Below are positions 18,220 through 31,409 of a stretch of DNA of 64,000 nt, piece by piece. Below the pieces are notes generated by a model, which saw nothing but the letters and a program-made list of their open reading frames with translations, was not told the DNA's origin and did no database searches. Both the position numbers and the translations under genes were made by a program. The DNA comes from Actinomycetota bacterium (GTDB taxonomy: Bacteria > Actinomycetota > Acidimicrobiia > Acidimicrobiales > Ilumatobacteraceae): assembly GCA_029978335.1 (NCBI GenBank), contig JAPOJQ010000001.1, positions 62,001 through 126,000 of the forward strand, in the 5' to 3' direction. Each line of letters begins with the position of its first letter. Position 1 is the first letter of the stretch.

Positions 18220-19920
18220 ATGGCCGACACCTCCGCCCTGCGCGCTGATCACCGTGATGTCATCAACGATGATGAGGGAAGGTTGATCGACCGTTCGCTG
18301 CATGACCACACCCAGCGCCTCAAGCGAACGCTGCACTGCGTTCGAGATGGCGTCTGGTGCCTCGTCGGTAATGGCCTGTCGAACCAGACGTTTGTCCAGG
18401 GCCCAGAGGGCATCATCGCCATCGATACCGGCGAGTCAGTCGAGGAAATGACCGCTGCGCTTGGTGAATTGCGCACCGTCACCGATGCGCCGATCGTGGC
18501 GGTGATCTACACCCACTTTCACTACGTCAGCGGCACTGCGGCCGTACTCGACGCCGAACCCGTCACTGCGATCTGGGGTCATGCACTCATCGAGGACAAT
18601 CTCCGGCGCTCAGCAACCGACATCGCACCTGCATATGGGCGCGGCCTCGTCGAGCAGTTCGCCATTGCGCTCCCCGAACACGGCCCTGATTCCACACCCA
18701 ACGTCGGGCTTGGACTCGCCTACCGAATGCCACAACACGCGCCGTTCACGCCCGGTCACGTCGCCGCCGACCACACCTTTGACGATGCAAGGACGATCAC
18801 GGTGGCGGGCCTCACGGTCGACGTCACACCCGCCCCATCTGATGCCAACGACTCGGTGACCTTGTGGTTCCCCGAACTCCGCACGGCAGTTCACAACCTC
18901 ATGTGGCCCGCCCTGTTCAACGTGTTCGCCATCAGGGGTGAGGAATACCGCGATCCAAGGGTGTTGCTGCGTGGACTCGATCACCTTCACTCACTTGGAG
19001 CGGACCATCTCATTGCCACACACGGCCCACCGCTGTCGGGCGCAGGCGATATCGATCGACGACTCGAGCGGTACCGAGACTCCATTCAATTCATCTGGGA
19101 CCAGACCGTGCGCTGGACGAATAGGGGTGCGTCGTCAAGTGACCTTGCGCACCGCATCAGCCTTCCCGCCGTGTACGACGACGACTGGTTGACCCAACAG
19201 CACTATGGCGTTGTTGAGCATCACGTTCGACAGGTACGAAGTGGACTCTTCGGCTTCTTCGACGGCGACCCGGCCAACCTGTTTCCATTGGAACGAGGCG
19301 ACCTTGCGACTCGCACCATTGCGGCGATGGGCGGGCTTGATGAGGCTCGCACACGGTGCGACGATACGGACGATCTGCGATGGGCGCTGCACCTCGCATC
19401 ACTGCTTGCCGACCATCCCGAAGCCACTGACGCCGACCGCCAACGGCTCGCCCACCACCTTCGCGTTGTGGCGAGTCGGACACCGTCGGCGAACATCCGA
19501 AGTTGGAGCCTTACTGCTGCGCTTGCAATCGAAGGTTCGATCGACATGAGCCGTCATCGGACGCATCGCCTTGGTCGACGACAGGTTGAGGGCTGGGATC
19601 TGGCAACGTCAGTGGCGGTACTCAAGGTGCTGGTTGTGCCAGAACGCCTGACCGGCATCGATCTCCGACTCGCGGTGGACACCGGCGCTGAACGAGCGGG
19701 CCTTCATTTCCGCAACCACATCGCATGTCCGATCTCTGGTGACCACGCTGAAGCCGTCGTGCGTTGCTCGAGATCGGTGTGGAACGCGCTGCTCACAGCG
19801 TCGACCGACCTTGAGGCTGCCCTGGCCAACGGTGACCTCCACTTGGACGGTGATATCGACACCGCTCGACGTGCCCTCGGCGCACTCGACCACAGCGCGT
19901 TCGAAAGAGCGGACCAGTGA
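18220..19920 (+). CDS. alkylsulfatase-like metallo-beta-lactamase protein with altered metal site
   Basis: A 566-residue protein with the SdsA/BDS1 alkylsulfatase order: MBL domain (to about 280), alkylsulfatase dimerisation region (SIQFIWDQTVRWTN, then DDDWLTQQHYGVVEHHVR..SGLFGFFDGDPANLFPL) and a C-terminal SCP2-like lipid-binding domain. The metal motif at 98-104 reads THFHYVSG instead of THxHxDH, so the Asp and second His of the Zn2 site are missing, and the later Glu ligands of SdsA1 are not recognisable; a late ATHGPP His remains. It may bind one metal or act on a different ester. It overlaps the arylsulfatase gene by four bases. Confidence 0.8.
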   Translation: MADTSALRADHRDVINDDEGRLIDRSLHDHTQRLKRTLHCVRDGVWCLVGNGLSNQTFVQGPEGIIAIDTGESVEEMTAALGELRTVTDAPIVAVIYTHFHYVSGTAAVLDAEPVTAIWGHALIEDNLRRSATDIAPAYGRGLVEQFAIALPEHGPDSTPNVGLGLAYRMPQHAPFTPGHVAADHTFDDARTITVAGLTVDVTPAPSDANDSVTLWFPELRTAVHNLMWPALFNVFAIRGEEYRDPRVLLRGLDHLHSLGADHLIATHGPPLSGAGDIDRRLERYRDSIQFIWDQTVRWTNRGASSSDLAHRISLPAVYDDDWLTQQHYGVVEHHVRQVRSGLFGFFDGDPANLFPLERGDLATRTIAAMGGLDEARTRCDDTDDLRWALHLASLLADHPEATDADRQRLAHHLRVVASRTPSANIRSWSLTAALAIEGSIDMSRHRTHRLGRRQVEGWDLATSVAVLKVLVVPERLTGIDLRLAVDTGAERAGLHFRNHIACPISGDHAEAVVRCSRSVWNALLTASTDLEAALANGDLHLDGDIDTARRALGALDHSAFERADQ

Positions 19921-22241
19921 CGCGACTGCCACGACCAACGCCTCCCTTCGCAGGACACATCGAGTCGCGATTCGAGCAGTCGACGCCATCGCCACTCCAA
20001 GCGGATCACCCAACAGCAGGCAGCCCGAACGTGCTGCTCATCATGCTCGACGACGTGGGATTCGGCTCCATGTCAACCTTTGGCGGACCGGTCCCGACAC
20101 CTGCGCTACAACGCGTCGCCGACGCTGGCCTCACCTATAACCAATTCCACACCACGGCCCTGTGTTCCCCAACTCGGGCGGCACTGCTTACCGGCCGCCA
20201 TCACCACCGAGTGCACATGGGCGGCATCACCGAAATCGCCAACTCCTATCCGGGATATGACTCTGCGCTTCCTCCCGAGGCCGCCACGGTCGCCCAAGTG
20301 CTCCGCCTGTCGGGCTACTCGACTGCATGTTTCGGGAAGTGGCATCTCACTCCCTCCTGGGAACAAGGCCCAGCCGGACCGTTTGATCGCTGGCCAACCG
20401 GTCTCGGCTTCGATCGCTTCTACGGCATCATTGGGGCCGAGGCGTCGCAATGGGAACCGGCGGTCTACGACCAGACCACTCCCGTGTCGCCCCACGTCGG
20501 ACGGTCCGACTACCACCTCACCGAAGACCTCGCTGACAAGGCGGTCGATTGGATCGCACGCCAGCGTGCCACTGCGCCCGATCGGCCATGGTTCTGCTAC
20601 TTCTCCACCCCGGCCGTGCATGCACCACACCATGCGCCACGCGACTGGATCGATCGATTTGCCGGACAGTTCGATGGCGGGTGGGACGAACTGCGCGAGG
20701 CCATCTATCAACGACAACTGGACATCGGTGTCATTCCTGCCGGGACGGCCAACACGGCGCGCCCCGACCAGGTCCCGGCATGGGATGACTATCCAGAGCG
20801 ATTCCGTCCGGTCGCGGCCCGACTCATGGAGTGTTTCGCAGGCTTTCTCGCTCATACCGACCATCACATCGGTCGTGTTATCGACGCTGCTCGAGCGGCC
20901 GATGCGCAAGACAACACCGACACCCTGATCATCTACTTGACCGGCGACAACGGTGCGTCTGCTGAAGGCACCATCCACGGCGCATGGAGTGCCCCGTCGT
21001 TCCAGAACGGCATCCACGAGGACCCAGAGTGGCTGCTCGAGCACCTTGACGACTTTGGTACCGCACGCTGTGAGAACCACTTCAACGTCGGCTGGGCCTG
21101 GGCGCTCGACGCACCATTCCAGTGGATGAAACAGGTCGCCTCGCATTTCGGCGGGACCCGTAACGGCCTTGCCCTCTCGTGGCCAACGCACGTGCCGGCC
21201 GGCGGTCTACGCACGCAGTTCCACCACGTCGTCGACATCGCTCCCACGATCTATGCAGCAGCGGGCATCACCCCGCCGACCCACGTGAACGGCATCGAGC
21301 AACTCGATTTCGACGGTGTCCCAATGGACTACTCGTTTGCGGCAGATGGCCCAAGCACTCGCTCGACCCAATACTTCGAGATCCTCGGAAACCGAGCGAT
21401 CTATCACGACGGGTGGATCGCGTCCTGCTTTCACGGACGCGTGCCGTGGATTCGGATGCAGGCCTATGAGTTCGACGGTCCCGATGAACGATGGGAGTTG
21501 TACAACGTCGCCAACGACTTCTCACAGTCGGTCGACCTCGCCGCTGAACAACCCGAGCGGCTTGCGATGATGCGGGACCTCTTTGACCGAGAGGCCCGAC
21601 GCAATGGCGTGTACCCGCTGCGCGACGCCGGTTCACCCCGTAACGGACCTCTCTCAGTGCCTCATACCCTCGGTGGACGAACACGGATGGTGTACGGCAC
21701 TGCCCATGTTCGACTGCCCGAGTCGACCGTGATCAACTTGAAGAACTGCTCGTGGCGGATCTCAGCATCCATCACCGTCGACAGCGATGGCGCCGAAGGG
21801 GTGATCGCCTGTCAGGGCGGGAATATGTCGGGGTGGTCACTATGGCTCGAGCACGGCTCCGCAAAGTTCACCTACAACTGTTTCGGGCACGACATCACGA
21901 CGATCACCTCGCCCCCAATCGAACCCGGACAGCACCGCATCGTCGTCGACTTCGCCTACGACGGAGGTTTCGGCGCAGGCGGAGTGATGGTGATCTCAGT
22001 CGATGGGATCACCGGCGAGGGAGCCCGCATTGAGCGAACCGTGCCACTCGTGTATTCGATGAGCGGCGAAACCTTTGATGTTGGCATCGATACCGGATCA
22101 CCGGTTGGGCCGTATCCACACGACTACCGGTGCACCGCAACCATCGACGAAGTGGTCCTCGAACGGCTCAGCGAACCTGACCCAGCGATTGCAGCGCTCG
22201 TTGCCGAGGGTATGTGGCGTGCGGGGCTCAGCACCCAGTAG
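19917..22241 (+). CDS. type I arylsulfatase (formylglycine-dependent)
   Basis: A 774-residue sulfatase. Residues 38-50 (NVLLIMLDDVGFG) give the metal Asp pair, CSPTRAALLTGR at 83-94 is the C-x-P-x-R motif whose Cys is converted to formylglycine, FGKWHLTP supplies the catalytic Lys/His and YLTGDNGASAEG the second metal site. About 200 C-terminal residues form a beta-rich jelly-roll-like region. There is no signal peptide or Tat motif at the start, so a cytoplasmic location is likely. No formylglycine-generating enzyme is in the window. The GTG start overlaps the stop of the alkylsulfatase-like gene, implying joint use of sulfate esters. Confidence 0.88.
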   Translation: MTRLPRPTPPFAGHIESRFEQSTPSPLQADHPTAGSPNVLLIMLDDVGFGSMSTFGGPVPTPALQRVADAGLTYNQFHTTALCSPTRAALLTGRHHHRVHMGGITEIANSYPGYDSALPPEAATVAQVLRLSGYSTACFGKWHLTPSWEQGPAGPFDRWPTGLGFDRFYGIIGAEASQWEPAVYDQTTPVSPHVGRSDYHLTEDLADKAVDWIARQRATAPDRPWFCYFSTPAVHAPHHAPRDWIDRFAGQFDGGWDELREAIYQRQLDIGVIPAGTANTARPDQVPAWDDYPERFRPVAARLMECFAGFLAHTDHHIGRVIDAARAADAQDNTDTLIIYLTGDNGASAEGTIHGAWSAPSFQNGIHEDPEWLLEHLDDFGTARCENHFNVGWAWALDAPFQWMKQVASHFGGTRNGLALSWPTHVPAGGLRTQFHHVVDIAPTIYAAAGITPPTHVNGIEQLDFDGVPMDYSFAADGPSTRSTQYFEILGNRAIYHDGWIASCFHGRVPWIRMQAYEFDGPDERWELYNVANDFSQSVDLAAEQPERLAMMRDLFDREARRNGVYPLRDAGSPRNGPLSVPHTLGGRTRMVYGTAHVRLPESTVINLKNCSWRISASITVDSDGAEGVIACQGGNMSGWSLWLEHGSAKFTYNCFGHDITTITSPPIEPGQHRIVVDFAYDGGFGAGGVMVISVDGITGEGARIERTVPLVYSMSGETFDVGIDTGSPVGPYPHDYRCTATIDEVVLERLSEPDPAIAALVAEGMWRAGLSTQ

Positions 22242-22242
22242 G

Positions 22243-23559
<1,317 letters not shown>

Positions 23560-23567
23560 GGGGCGAG

Positions 23568-23573
23568 ATGCTA
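23568..23573 (-). promoter_or_regulatory. putative -10 (TAGCAT) of metY
   Basis: On the minus strand TAGCAT lies eight bases before the metY ATG in the short gap after the MFS gene; no Shine-Dalgarno is visible. Confidence 0.4.
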
Positions 23574-23578
23574 CGTCG

Positions 23579-26659
<3,081 letters not shown>

Positions 26660-26696
26660 ATCGAGGTCATTCCTTCGTTTGCTCGTTCTTCGCCCG

Positions 26697-28460
26697 TCAC
26701 AACTGTGAGCGGTGCTCCTGTTGTGATGGGTGCACGAGCACCTGATCGTTGGTACATCCCGCCGGAATCATCGGGAACACCTTCTCATCCGAGTCGGTTC
26801 GGAATTCGATCACGACGGTCAGATCGTTAATCGAGTTCGCCAAATCGATCGCTGGTTGCACTTCTTCCGGACTCTCAACGCGGATCCCGACGCACCCCAT
26901 CGACTCCGCCCACTTCACGTAGTCGGGCGTATCAGTTGAGAGGTACACCTCTGAATAACGCTCGTCGTAGAACATCTCCTGCCATTGCCGGACCATGCCG
27001 AGATAGGAGTTGTTCAACAGCGCGATCTTGATCGGAATGCGCTCCACCGTTGCCGTCACGAGTTCTTGGGCGGTCATCTGGAAACAGCCGTCACCGTCAA
27101 CTGCCCACACCGTGGCATCGGGCCGGCCCATCTTGGCGCCGATCGCTGCGGGAATCGAGAAGCCCATCGTGCCGAGACCACCCGAGTTCACCCAGGTGTA
27201 CGGGTGGTTGAAACGCCAGTGGAGCGATGCCCACATCTGGTGCTGACCGACGCCTGACACGACGATGGTGTCTTCGGGTGATGAGTCGCGAAGTCGCTCA
27301 AGACAGAACTGCGGCTTCAGCGCTGCGCCCGGCTCGGCCGGGTCGTAGGTCAACGGGAAGATTTCCTGCCAACCAGACACTCGGCTCTTCCACTCGGAGA
27401 TGTCAGCCTGGGCAACGCCAGACGCCAAGAGATCACGGATCTCGCGGATGATGTCCTCGGTGACCAGTCGACAGTCGCCAACGATCGGCACATCAGGCCG
27501 GCGAACCTTGCCCTGTTCGGCGGGGTCGATATCGACATGGATCACTTTCGCGTCAGGGGCGAAGCCATCAACCTTGCCGGTGATTCGATCATCGAAACGG
27601 GCACCAAGGGTGATGAGCAGATCAGAACGCTGCATCGCGGTCGTGGCCGCGATCGTGCCGTGCATACCGGGCATTCCGAGGTTGAGTTCGTGGTCATCAG
27701 GGAACACACCACGCGCCATCAGCGTGGTGACGACGTTGATACCCGTGAGTTCGGCGAGTTCACGCAATGCTTCAGCGGCGCGAGCCTTCAACATGCCGCC
27801 GCCCACGTACAGGATCGGACGCTCAGCAGCCAGAATCATCTGCGCAGCTTCTTTGATCATCCGAGGATGACCCTTTGTATTCGGCCGATAGCCCGGCAGC
27901 GAGGCGCGGACCTCCTCATCGGTCGGCCAGTGCCACGTCATCTCGTTCTGTAGGACGTCCTTGGGGAGGTCGAGCAGCACCGGTCCGGGTCGGCCGGTGG
28001 TAGCGATGTGGAATGCCTGCCGCACCGCCATCGGAATGTCGTCTGCGGACATGACGAGTTCGTTGTGCTTGGTGCATGACCGGGTGATGCCGACCGTGTC
28101 GCACTCTTGGAATGCGTCGGATCCGATGGCGCCGGTGCCCACCTGACCGGTAATCCCAATCATGGGAATCGAGTCCATGTAGGCGTCCATCAGCGGCGTC
28201 ACCAGATTGGTGGCCGCAGGACCGGAGGTGACCATGGCAACGCCAGGACGGCCGGTCACATGGGCGTAACCCTCTGCCATGTGCCCTGCGCCCTGCTCGT
28301 GACGAACCAGCACGTGGCGAATCGACGATTCGAGCAGCGGGTCATAGGCGGGGAGAATGCAGCCGCCGGGCAGGCCGAAAATCGTGTCGACCTGCTCCAT
28401 TTCGAGCGCCCGGATGAGCGCTTGGGCCCCGGTAATCCGTTCGGGTTGATTGGTACTCAT
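26697..28460 (-). CDS. ilvB: acetolactate synthase catalytic subunit
   Basis: A 587-residue thiamine-diphosphate enzyme that condenses pyruvate with pyruvate or 2-oxobutyrate. Visible are the TPP N-terminal domain ([23 protein letters not shown], catalytic Glu in [15 protein letters not shown]), the FAD-type central domain ([12 protein letters not shown]) and the TPP motif [27 protein letters not shown]. The ATG at 28460 follows AGGAG; the track ORF upstream reads through the leader. First structural gene of ilvBNC, controlled by the attenuator in front. Thiamine uptake encoded at the window start would supply its cofactor. Confidence 0.96.
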   Translation of the reverse strand: MSTNQPERITGAQALIRALEMEQVDTIFGLPGGCILPAYDPLLESSIRHVLVRHEQGAGHMAEGYAHVTGRPGVAMVTSGPAATNLVTPLMDAYMDSIPMIGITGQVGTGAIGSDAFQECDTVGITRSCTKHNELVMSADDIPMAVRQAFHIATTGRPGPVLLDLPKDVLQNEMTWHWPTDEEVRASLPGYRPNTKGHPRMIKEAAQMILAAERPILYVGGGMLKARAAEALRELAELTGINVVTTLMARGVFPDDHELNLGMPGMHGTIAATTAMQRSDLLITLGARFDDRITGKVDGFAPDAKVIHVDIDPAEQGKVRRPDVPIVGDCRLVTEDIIREIRDLLASGVAQADISEWKSRVSGWQEIFPLTYDPAEPGAALKPQFCLERLRDSSPEDTIVVSGVGQHQMWASLHWRFNHPYTWVNSGGLGTMGFSIPAAIGAKMGRPDATVWAVDGDGCFQMTAQELVTATVERIPIKIALLNNSYLGMVRQWQEMFYDERYSEVYLSTDTPDYVKWAESMGCVGIRVESPEEVQPAIDLANSINDLTVVIEFRTDSDEKVFPMIPAGCTNDQVLVHPSQQEHRSQL

Positions 28461-28498
28461 GTCGTCTCCTGGAACAGGGGGAGGTGAGGGGTGGGCTG

Positions 28499-28530
28499 AA
28501 AAACGGAACGACCTCCCGTGAAGGGAGGTC
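28499..28530 (-). terminator. intrinsic terminator in the ilvB leader (attenuator)
   Basis: On the minus strand GACCTCCC and GGGAGGTC form an 8-bp perfect stem with a 5-base loop, followed by GTTCCG and a run of five T. It lies between the leader peptide and ilvB, the position of a transcription attenuator. Confidence 0.85.
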
Positions 28531-28555
28531 GGAGCGCACGCAGAGATCCGGCGCG

Positions 28556-28606
28556 CTACCGGATGACTACTACAAGGTCGAGGACCAAAGTCGTTGCGAC
28601 GTGCAT
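28556..28606 (-). CDS. ilvL: ilvB leader peptide (attenuation control)
   Basis: This 16-codon ORF encodes [16 protein letters not shown]. Ten of the residues are Val, Leu, Ile or Thr, including VVVI just before the stop. Ribosome stalling on Leu/Val/Ile codons when charged tRNAs are scarce would alter folding downstream: ATCCGG at the leader end can pair with CCGGAT 7 bases later, and the intrinsic terminator follows. This is the classical ilv attenuator layout known from enterobacteria and Corynebacterium. It is too short for the ORF track. Confidence 0.85.
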   Translation of the reverse strand: MHVATTLVLDLVVVIR

Positions 28607-28614
28607 CGCCCGAG

Positions 28615-28643
28615 AGTCTGCCACCAGAAACGCTGCAACGCAA
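28615..28643 (-). promoter_or_regulatory. putative promoter of the ilvBNC leader
   Basis: On the minus strand TTGCGT and CAGACT are separated by 17 bases, and the leader-peptide ATG begins eight bases after CAGACT, so the leader would be almost leaderless. Confidence 0.5.
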
Positions 28644-28678
28644 ACGCACGTGTGCTGTATTTGTTATGTCAATGTGAT

Positions 28679-30046
28679 ATGAATCAACCGATGCCCTCTC
28701 CCCTAGCGTCGTCCAACGTGACGCAGCCCAACGTGTTCCCACCCGCTCCCGCTGAGGGTCGCCTCGGCATCCTCACCGTCGGCCTCGGTGCTGTCGCCTC
28801 CACGCTCATCGCAGGTGTTGAGCTGGCAAAGGCCGGCATCGCCGCACCAATTGGTGCGCTCACTCAGATGGGCACCATCCGTCTCGGACGGCGCACCGAG
28901 GATCGCAACCCCCTCATTCGTGACTTCGTACCTCTCGCCTCGCTTGACGATCTCGTCTTTGGCGCGTGGGACCCGTTCCCCGACGACGCCTACGTCGCCG
29001 CTCAGCGCGCCGGTGTGCTCGAAGCCGGACGCCATCTGGAGGCCGTTTCCGATGCGCTGCGCTCCGTCCAGCCGATGAAAGCTGCGTTTGACCGTGAGTA
29101 CGTCAAGCGACTCGACGGCGAGCACACGATTGGCACCGTGTCCAAGCGAGCAATGCTCGAATCAATTCGCACCGACATCAATTCCTTCCGCGAGAAGCAC
29201 AACCTCGAGCGCGTCGTGATGATCTGGGCTGCTTCCACCGAGATCTTCATCGAGCCGGGCCCCGCACATGCCTCGATCGAGGCGTTTGAGGCCGCGATCG
29301 ATGCCAACGACCCGACCATCGCGCCCTCGATGCTCTACGCCTACGCCGCAATTCTCGAAGGCGTGCCGTTCGCCAACGGCGCACCAAACCTCACCGTGGA
29401 TATCCCTGCGCTTCGGGAACTCGCCGTCGAGAAGGGCGTGCCCATCTCGGGCAAAGACTTCAAGACCGGCCAGACCCTCATCAAGACCGTCATCGGACCG
29501 ATGCTTCGCGCTCGCATGCTCGGCCTGAACGGCTGGTACTCGACCAACATCCTTGGCAATCGTGACGGTGAAGTGCTCGACGACCCGGACAACTTCAAGA
29601 CCAAGGAAGAATCCAAGCTCGGTGTGCTGGAGCACATCTTGGAGCCCGACCGTTTCCCCGAGTTGTACGGCGACGTCTACCACAAGGTGCGGATCAACTA
29701 TTACCCACCGCGCGGCGACAACAAAGAGGGCTGGGACAACATCGACCTGTTCGGCTGGCTCGGTTATCCGATGCAGTTGAAGATCGACTTCTTGTGCCGT
29801 GACTCGATCCTCGCAGCACCGTTGGCGCTCGACCTCGTGCTCTTCTCCGACTTGGCACACCGCGCCGGCCTCGGCGGCATTCAGGAATGGCTGAGCTTCT
29901 ACTACAAGGCGCCGATGGTGGCTCCTGGGCTCTACCCGGAGCACGACCTCTTCATCCAGCTCACCAAGTTGAAGAACACGCTTCGATGGATGATGGGCGA
30001 GGAACAGATCACCCACCTCGGCCGCGAGTACTACGACGAGACCTGA
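28679..30046 (+). CDS. ino1: inositol-3-phosphate synthase
   Basis: A 455-residue NAD-dependent Ino1 that cyclises glucose-6-phosphate to inositol-1-phosphate, the source of phosphatidylinositol and mycothiol in actinobacteria. Family motifs are [19 protein letters not shown] (Rossmann), [52 protein letters not shown] and [14 protein letters not shown]. The track ORF begins upstream; ATG at 28679 or 28691 are the credible starts. It is divergent from the ilvBNC leader and overlaps the end of the convergent cyclo-ligase gene by 16 bases. Confidence 0.93.
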   Translation: MNQPMPSPLASSNVTQPNVFPPAPAEGRLGILTVGLGAVASTLIAGVELAKAGIAAPIGALTQMGTIRLGRRTEDRNPLIRDFVPLASLDDLVFGAWDPFPDDAYVAAQRAGVLEAGRHLEAVSDALRSVQPMKAAFDREYVKRLDGEHTIGTVSKRAMLESIRTDINSFREKHNLERVVMIWAASTEIFIEPGPAHASIEAFEAAIDANDPTIAPSMLYAYAAILEGVPFANGAPNLTVDIPALRELAVEKGVPISGKDFKTGQTLIKTVIGPMLRARMLGLNGWYSTNILGNRDGEVLDDPDNFKTKEESKLGVLEHILEPDRFPELYGDVYHKVRINYYPPRGDNKEGWDNIDLFGWLGYPMQLKIDFLCRDSILAAPLALDLVLFSDLAHRAGLGGIQEWLSFYYKAPMVAPGLYPEHDLFIQLTKLKNTLRWMMGEEQITHLGREYYDET

Positions 30047-30510
30047 TCGTCGTCGACGACCACGGCGTCGACACGAACATCGTGTGGCTCAACCGGCAAC
30101 GTCGCGCTGATCTGCTCGGCGAAACACACGCCGATGGTCATCACGCCAGCTCGACGCTGTGGCAGAAATCGGTCGTACCAGCCACCGCCTTGTCCCAAAC
30201 GATCCCCGTTCGCGGTGAACGACACGCCCGGCACGATCACGAGATCAACATCGGTTGGTTCCGGGTCGTCCTCGGGAACCACCCAGCGATGACCAGAGCC
30301 GCGAATGAACGCCGCGAGTGGGCCGAGATCGGGTTCGCCTCTCACCGCGGAAAAACCCATCACGGTTGTCGCTGCCATCACGTCGCTGCGCTCCAACAAG
30401 TGGCCGATGATGCGCTTGGATCGATTCGCCAACTCGTCATCGGATAACGAGCGGCGCCAGTCGCGCATCGACCGACGAATCGTCGCCTTTGCGAGCGTCA
30501 CCTCGTCCAC
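30031..30510 (-). CDS. 5-formyltetrahydrofolate cyclo-ligase family protein
   Basis: A 159-residue MTHFS-fold protein that would close 5-formyl-THF to methenyl-THF using ATP. Seen are the N-terminal KATIRRSMRDWRRSL with nucleotide-binding Arg/Lys, and the C-terminal motif VPGVSFTANGDRLGQGGGWYDRFL. It is shorter than the usual 180-200 residues because the mid part is compact. The track start (30516) abuts a TAAGGT element, whereas the GTG at 30510 lies exactly six bases after it, so I prefer 30510. Confidence 0.82.
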   Translation of the reverse strand: MDEVTLAKATIRRSMRDWRRSLSDDELANRSKRIIGHLLERSDVMAATTVMGFSAVRGEPDLGPLAAFIRGSGHRWVVPEDDPEPTDVDLVIVPGVSFTANGDRLGQGGGWYDRFLPQRRAGVMTIGVCFAEQISATLPVEPHDVRVDAVVVDDDQVSS

Positions 30511-30516
30511 GGCCAC

Positions 30517-30522
30517 ACCTTA
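30517..30522 (-). promoter_or_regulatory. putative leaderless -10 (TAAGGT) of the cyclo-ligase gene
   Basis: TAAGGT on the minus strand is six bases before the GTG at 30510. A separate TAATGT 28 bases away drives the divergent flavin reductase gene. Confidence 0.5.
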
Positions 30523-30549
30523 GGGCTGTGGGGCGGCGCCTTGATCGCG

Positions 30550-30555
30550 TAATGT
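30550..30555 (+). promoter_or_regulatory. putative leaderless -10 (TAATGT) of the flavin reductase gene
   Basis: TAATGT lies seven bases before the ATG at 30563, with no Shine-Dalgarno between them. Confidence 0.55.
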
Positions 30556-30562
30556 CGTGGCC

Positions 30563-31051
30563 ATGTCGACCATCGATCCACACGAGTTCCGCCGCGTCCT
30601 CGGCCACTTCCCAACTGGCGTCACGGTGGTGACAGGGATGGACGGAGCCGAGCCCGCTGGGCTCACCATCGGGTCGTTCACCTCGGTATCGCTCGACCCA
30701 CCTCTCGTTGGCTTCTTGCCGGGCCGAACTTCAACCACCTGGTCAGCGATCGAGTCCAGTGGTCACTTCTGCGTCAACGTGCTGGGCTCAGCACAAGGCG
30801 ACACGTGCTGGACCTTTGCCAAATCGTCCGGTGACGCCTCTCGTTTCGATGGACTGTCATGGCATACCGAGGCCACCGGAGCGCCCGTGATCGACGACTC
30901 GCTTGCCTGGATCGATTGTTCGATCGAGCAAGTGATCGAAATGGGCGACCACTGGTTTGTGCTTGGCGCCGTCGTCGCGCTCGGCGCCACCGACGGCGAC
31001 CCGCTGCTGTTCTTCAGAGGCGGACTCGGCACCTTCGGTGCCTTGTCGTGA
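30563..31051 (+). CDS. flavin reductase-like (FMN-binding split barrel) protein
   Basis: A 162-residue flavin_reduct domain protein: EFRRVLGHFPTGVTVVTG, PAGLTIGSFTSVSLDPPLVGF and GHFCVNVLG, the FMN-contacting segments, ending in a DPLLFFRGGLGTF strand. Such proteins reduce FMN with NAD(P)H for partner monooxygenases or bind flavin on their own; no partner oxygenase is adjacent. ATG 30563 is preferred over the GTG two codons earlier because of the -10 spacing. The downstream DUF3054 gene overlaps the stop (GTGA). Confidence 0.85.
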   Translation: MSTIDPHEFRRVLGHFPTGVTVVTGMDGAEPAGLTIGSFTSVSLDPPLVGFLPGRTSTTWSAIESSGHFCVNVLGSAQGDTCWTFAKSSGDASRFDGLSWHTEATGAPVIDDSLAWIDCSIEQVIEMGDHWFVLGAVVALGATDGDPLLFFRGGLGTFGALS

Positions 31052-31407
31052 CGACTCGCCGCCTGGCACCACTCGCTGACGCCGCAGTGCTGGCGGTCTT
31101 CGTTCTCCTCGGCCGAGCCGAGCACGACAGCGGTTCATCGCTACTTGGGTACGTCGCAACGCTCGCACCCTTCATCATTGGCCTCGCGATCGCGTGGCTC
31201 GCCGTTGCAGAGGTGCGCGCTCAACCCCTCGCTGGCCGCAGCGGACTCATCGTCTGGGCGTGCGCCCTGCTCGTCGGTCTCGCGGTTCGGCGAGTGGTCT
31301 TTGGCGATGGCATTGCACTCGCCTTCATCATCGTTGCTGCCGCATTTACGGGGCTCGGATTAAACGGATGGCGAGCCGTCGTCCGACGTGTTCCCACAGG
31401 CGACTGA
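31048..31407 (+). CDS. DUF3054 small membrane protein
   Basis: A 119-residue protein with four hydrophobic helices: ADAAVLAVFVLLGRAEHDSG, TLAPFIIGLAIAWLAV, SGLIVWACALLVGLAVRR and GIALAFIIVAAAFTGLGL. The arrangement and GRxxH motif match DUF3054, a conserved actinobacterial membrane family of unknown role. The GTG at 31048 overlaps the flavin reductase stop by four bases; the track shows this protein only inside a longer ORF starting at 30859. Confidence 0.8.
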   Translation: MTTRRLAPLADAAVLAVFVLLGRAEHDSGSSLLGYVATLAPFIIGLAIAWLAVAEVRAQPLAGRSGLIVWACALLVGLAVRRVVFGDGIALAFIIVAAAFTGLGLNGWRAVVRRVPTGD

Positions 31408-31409
31408 CC

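Noticed and set aside
28461-28742. N-terminal 94-residue extension of ilvB in the ORF track
   Set aside because: It translates the attenuator leader and terminator; the 28460 ATG has AGGAG and matches the family start.
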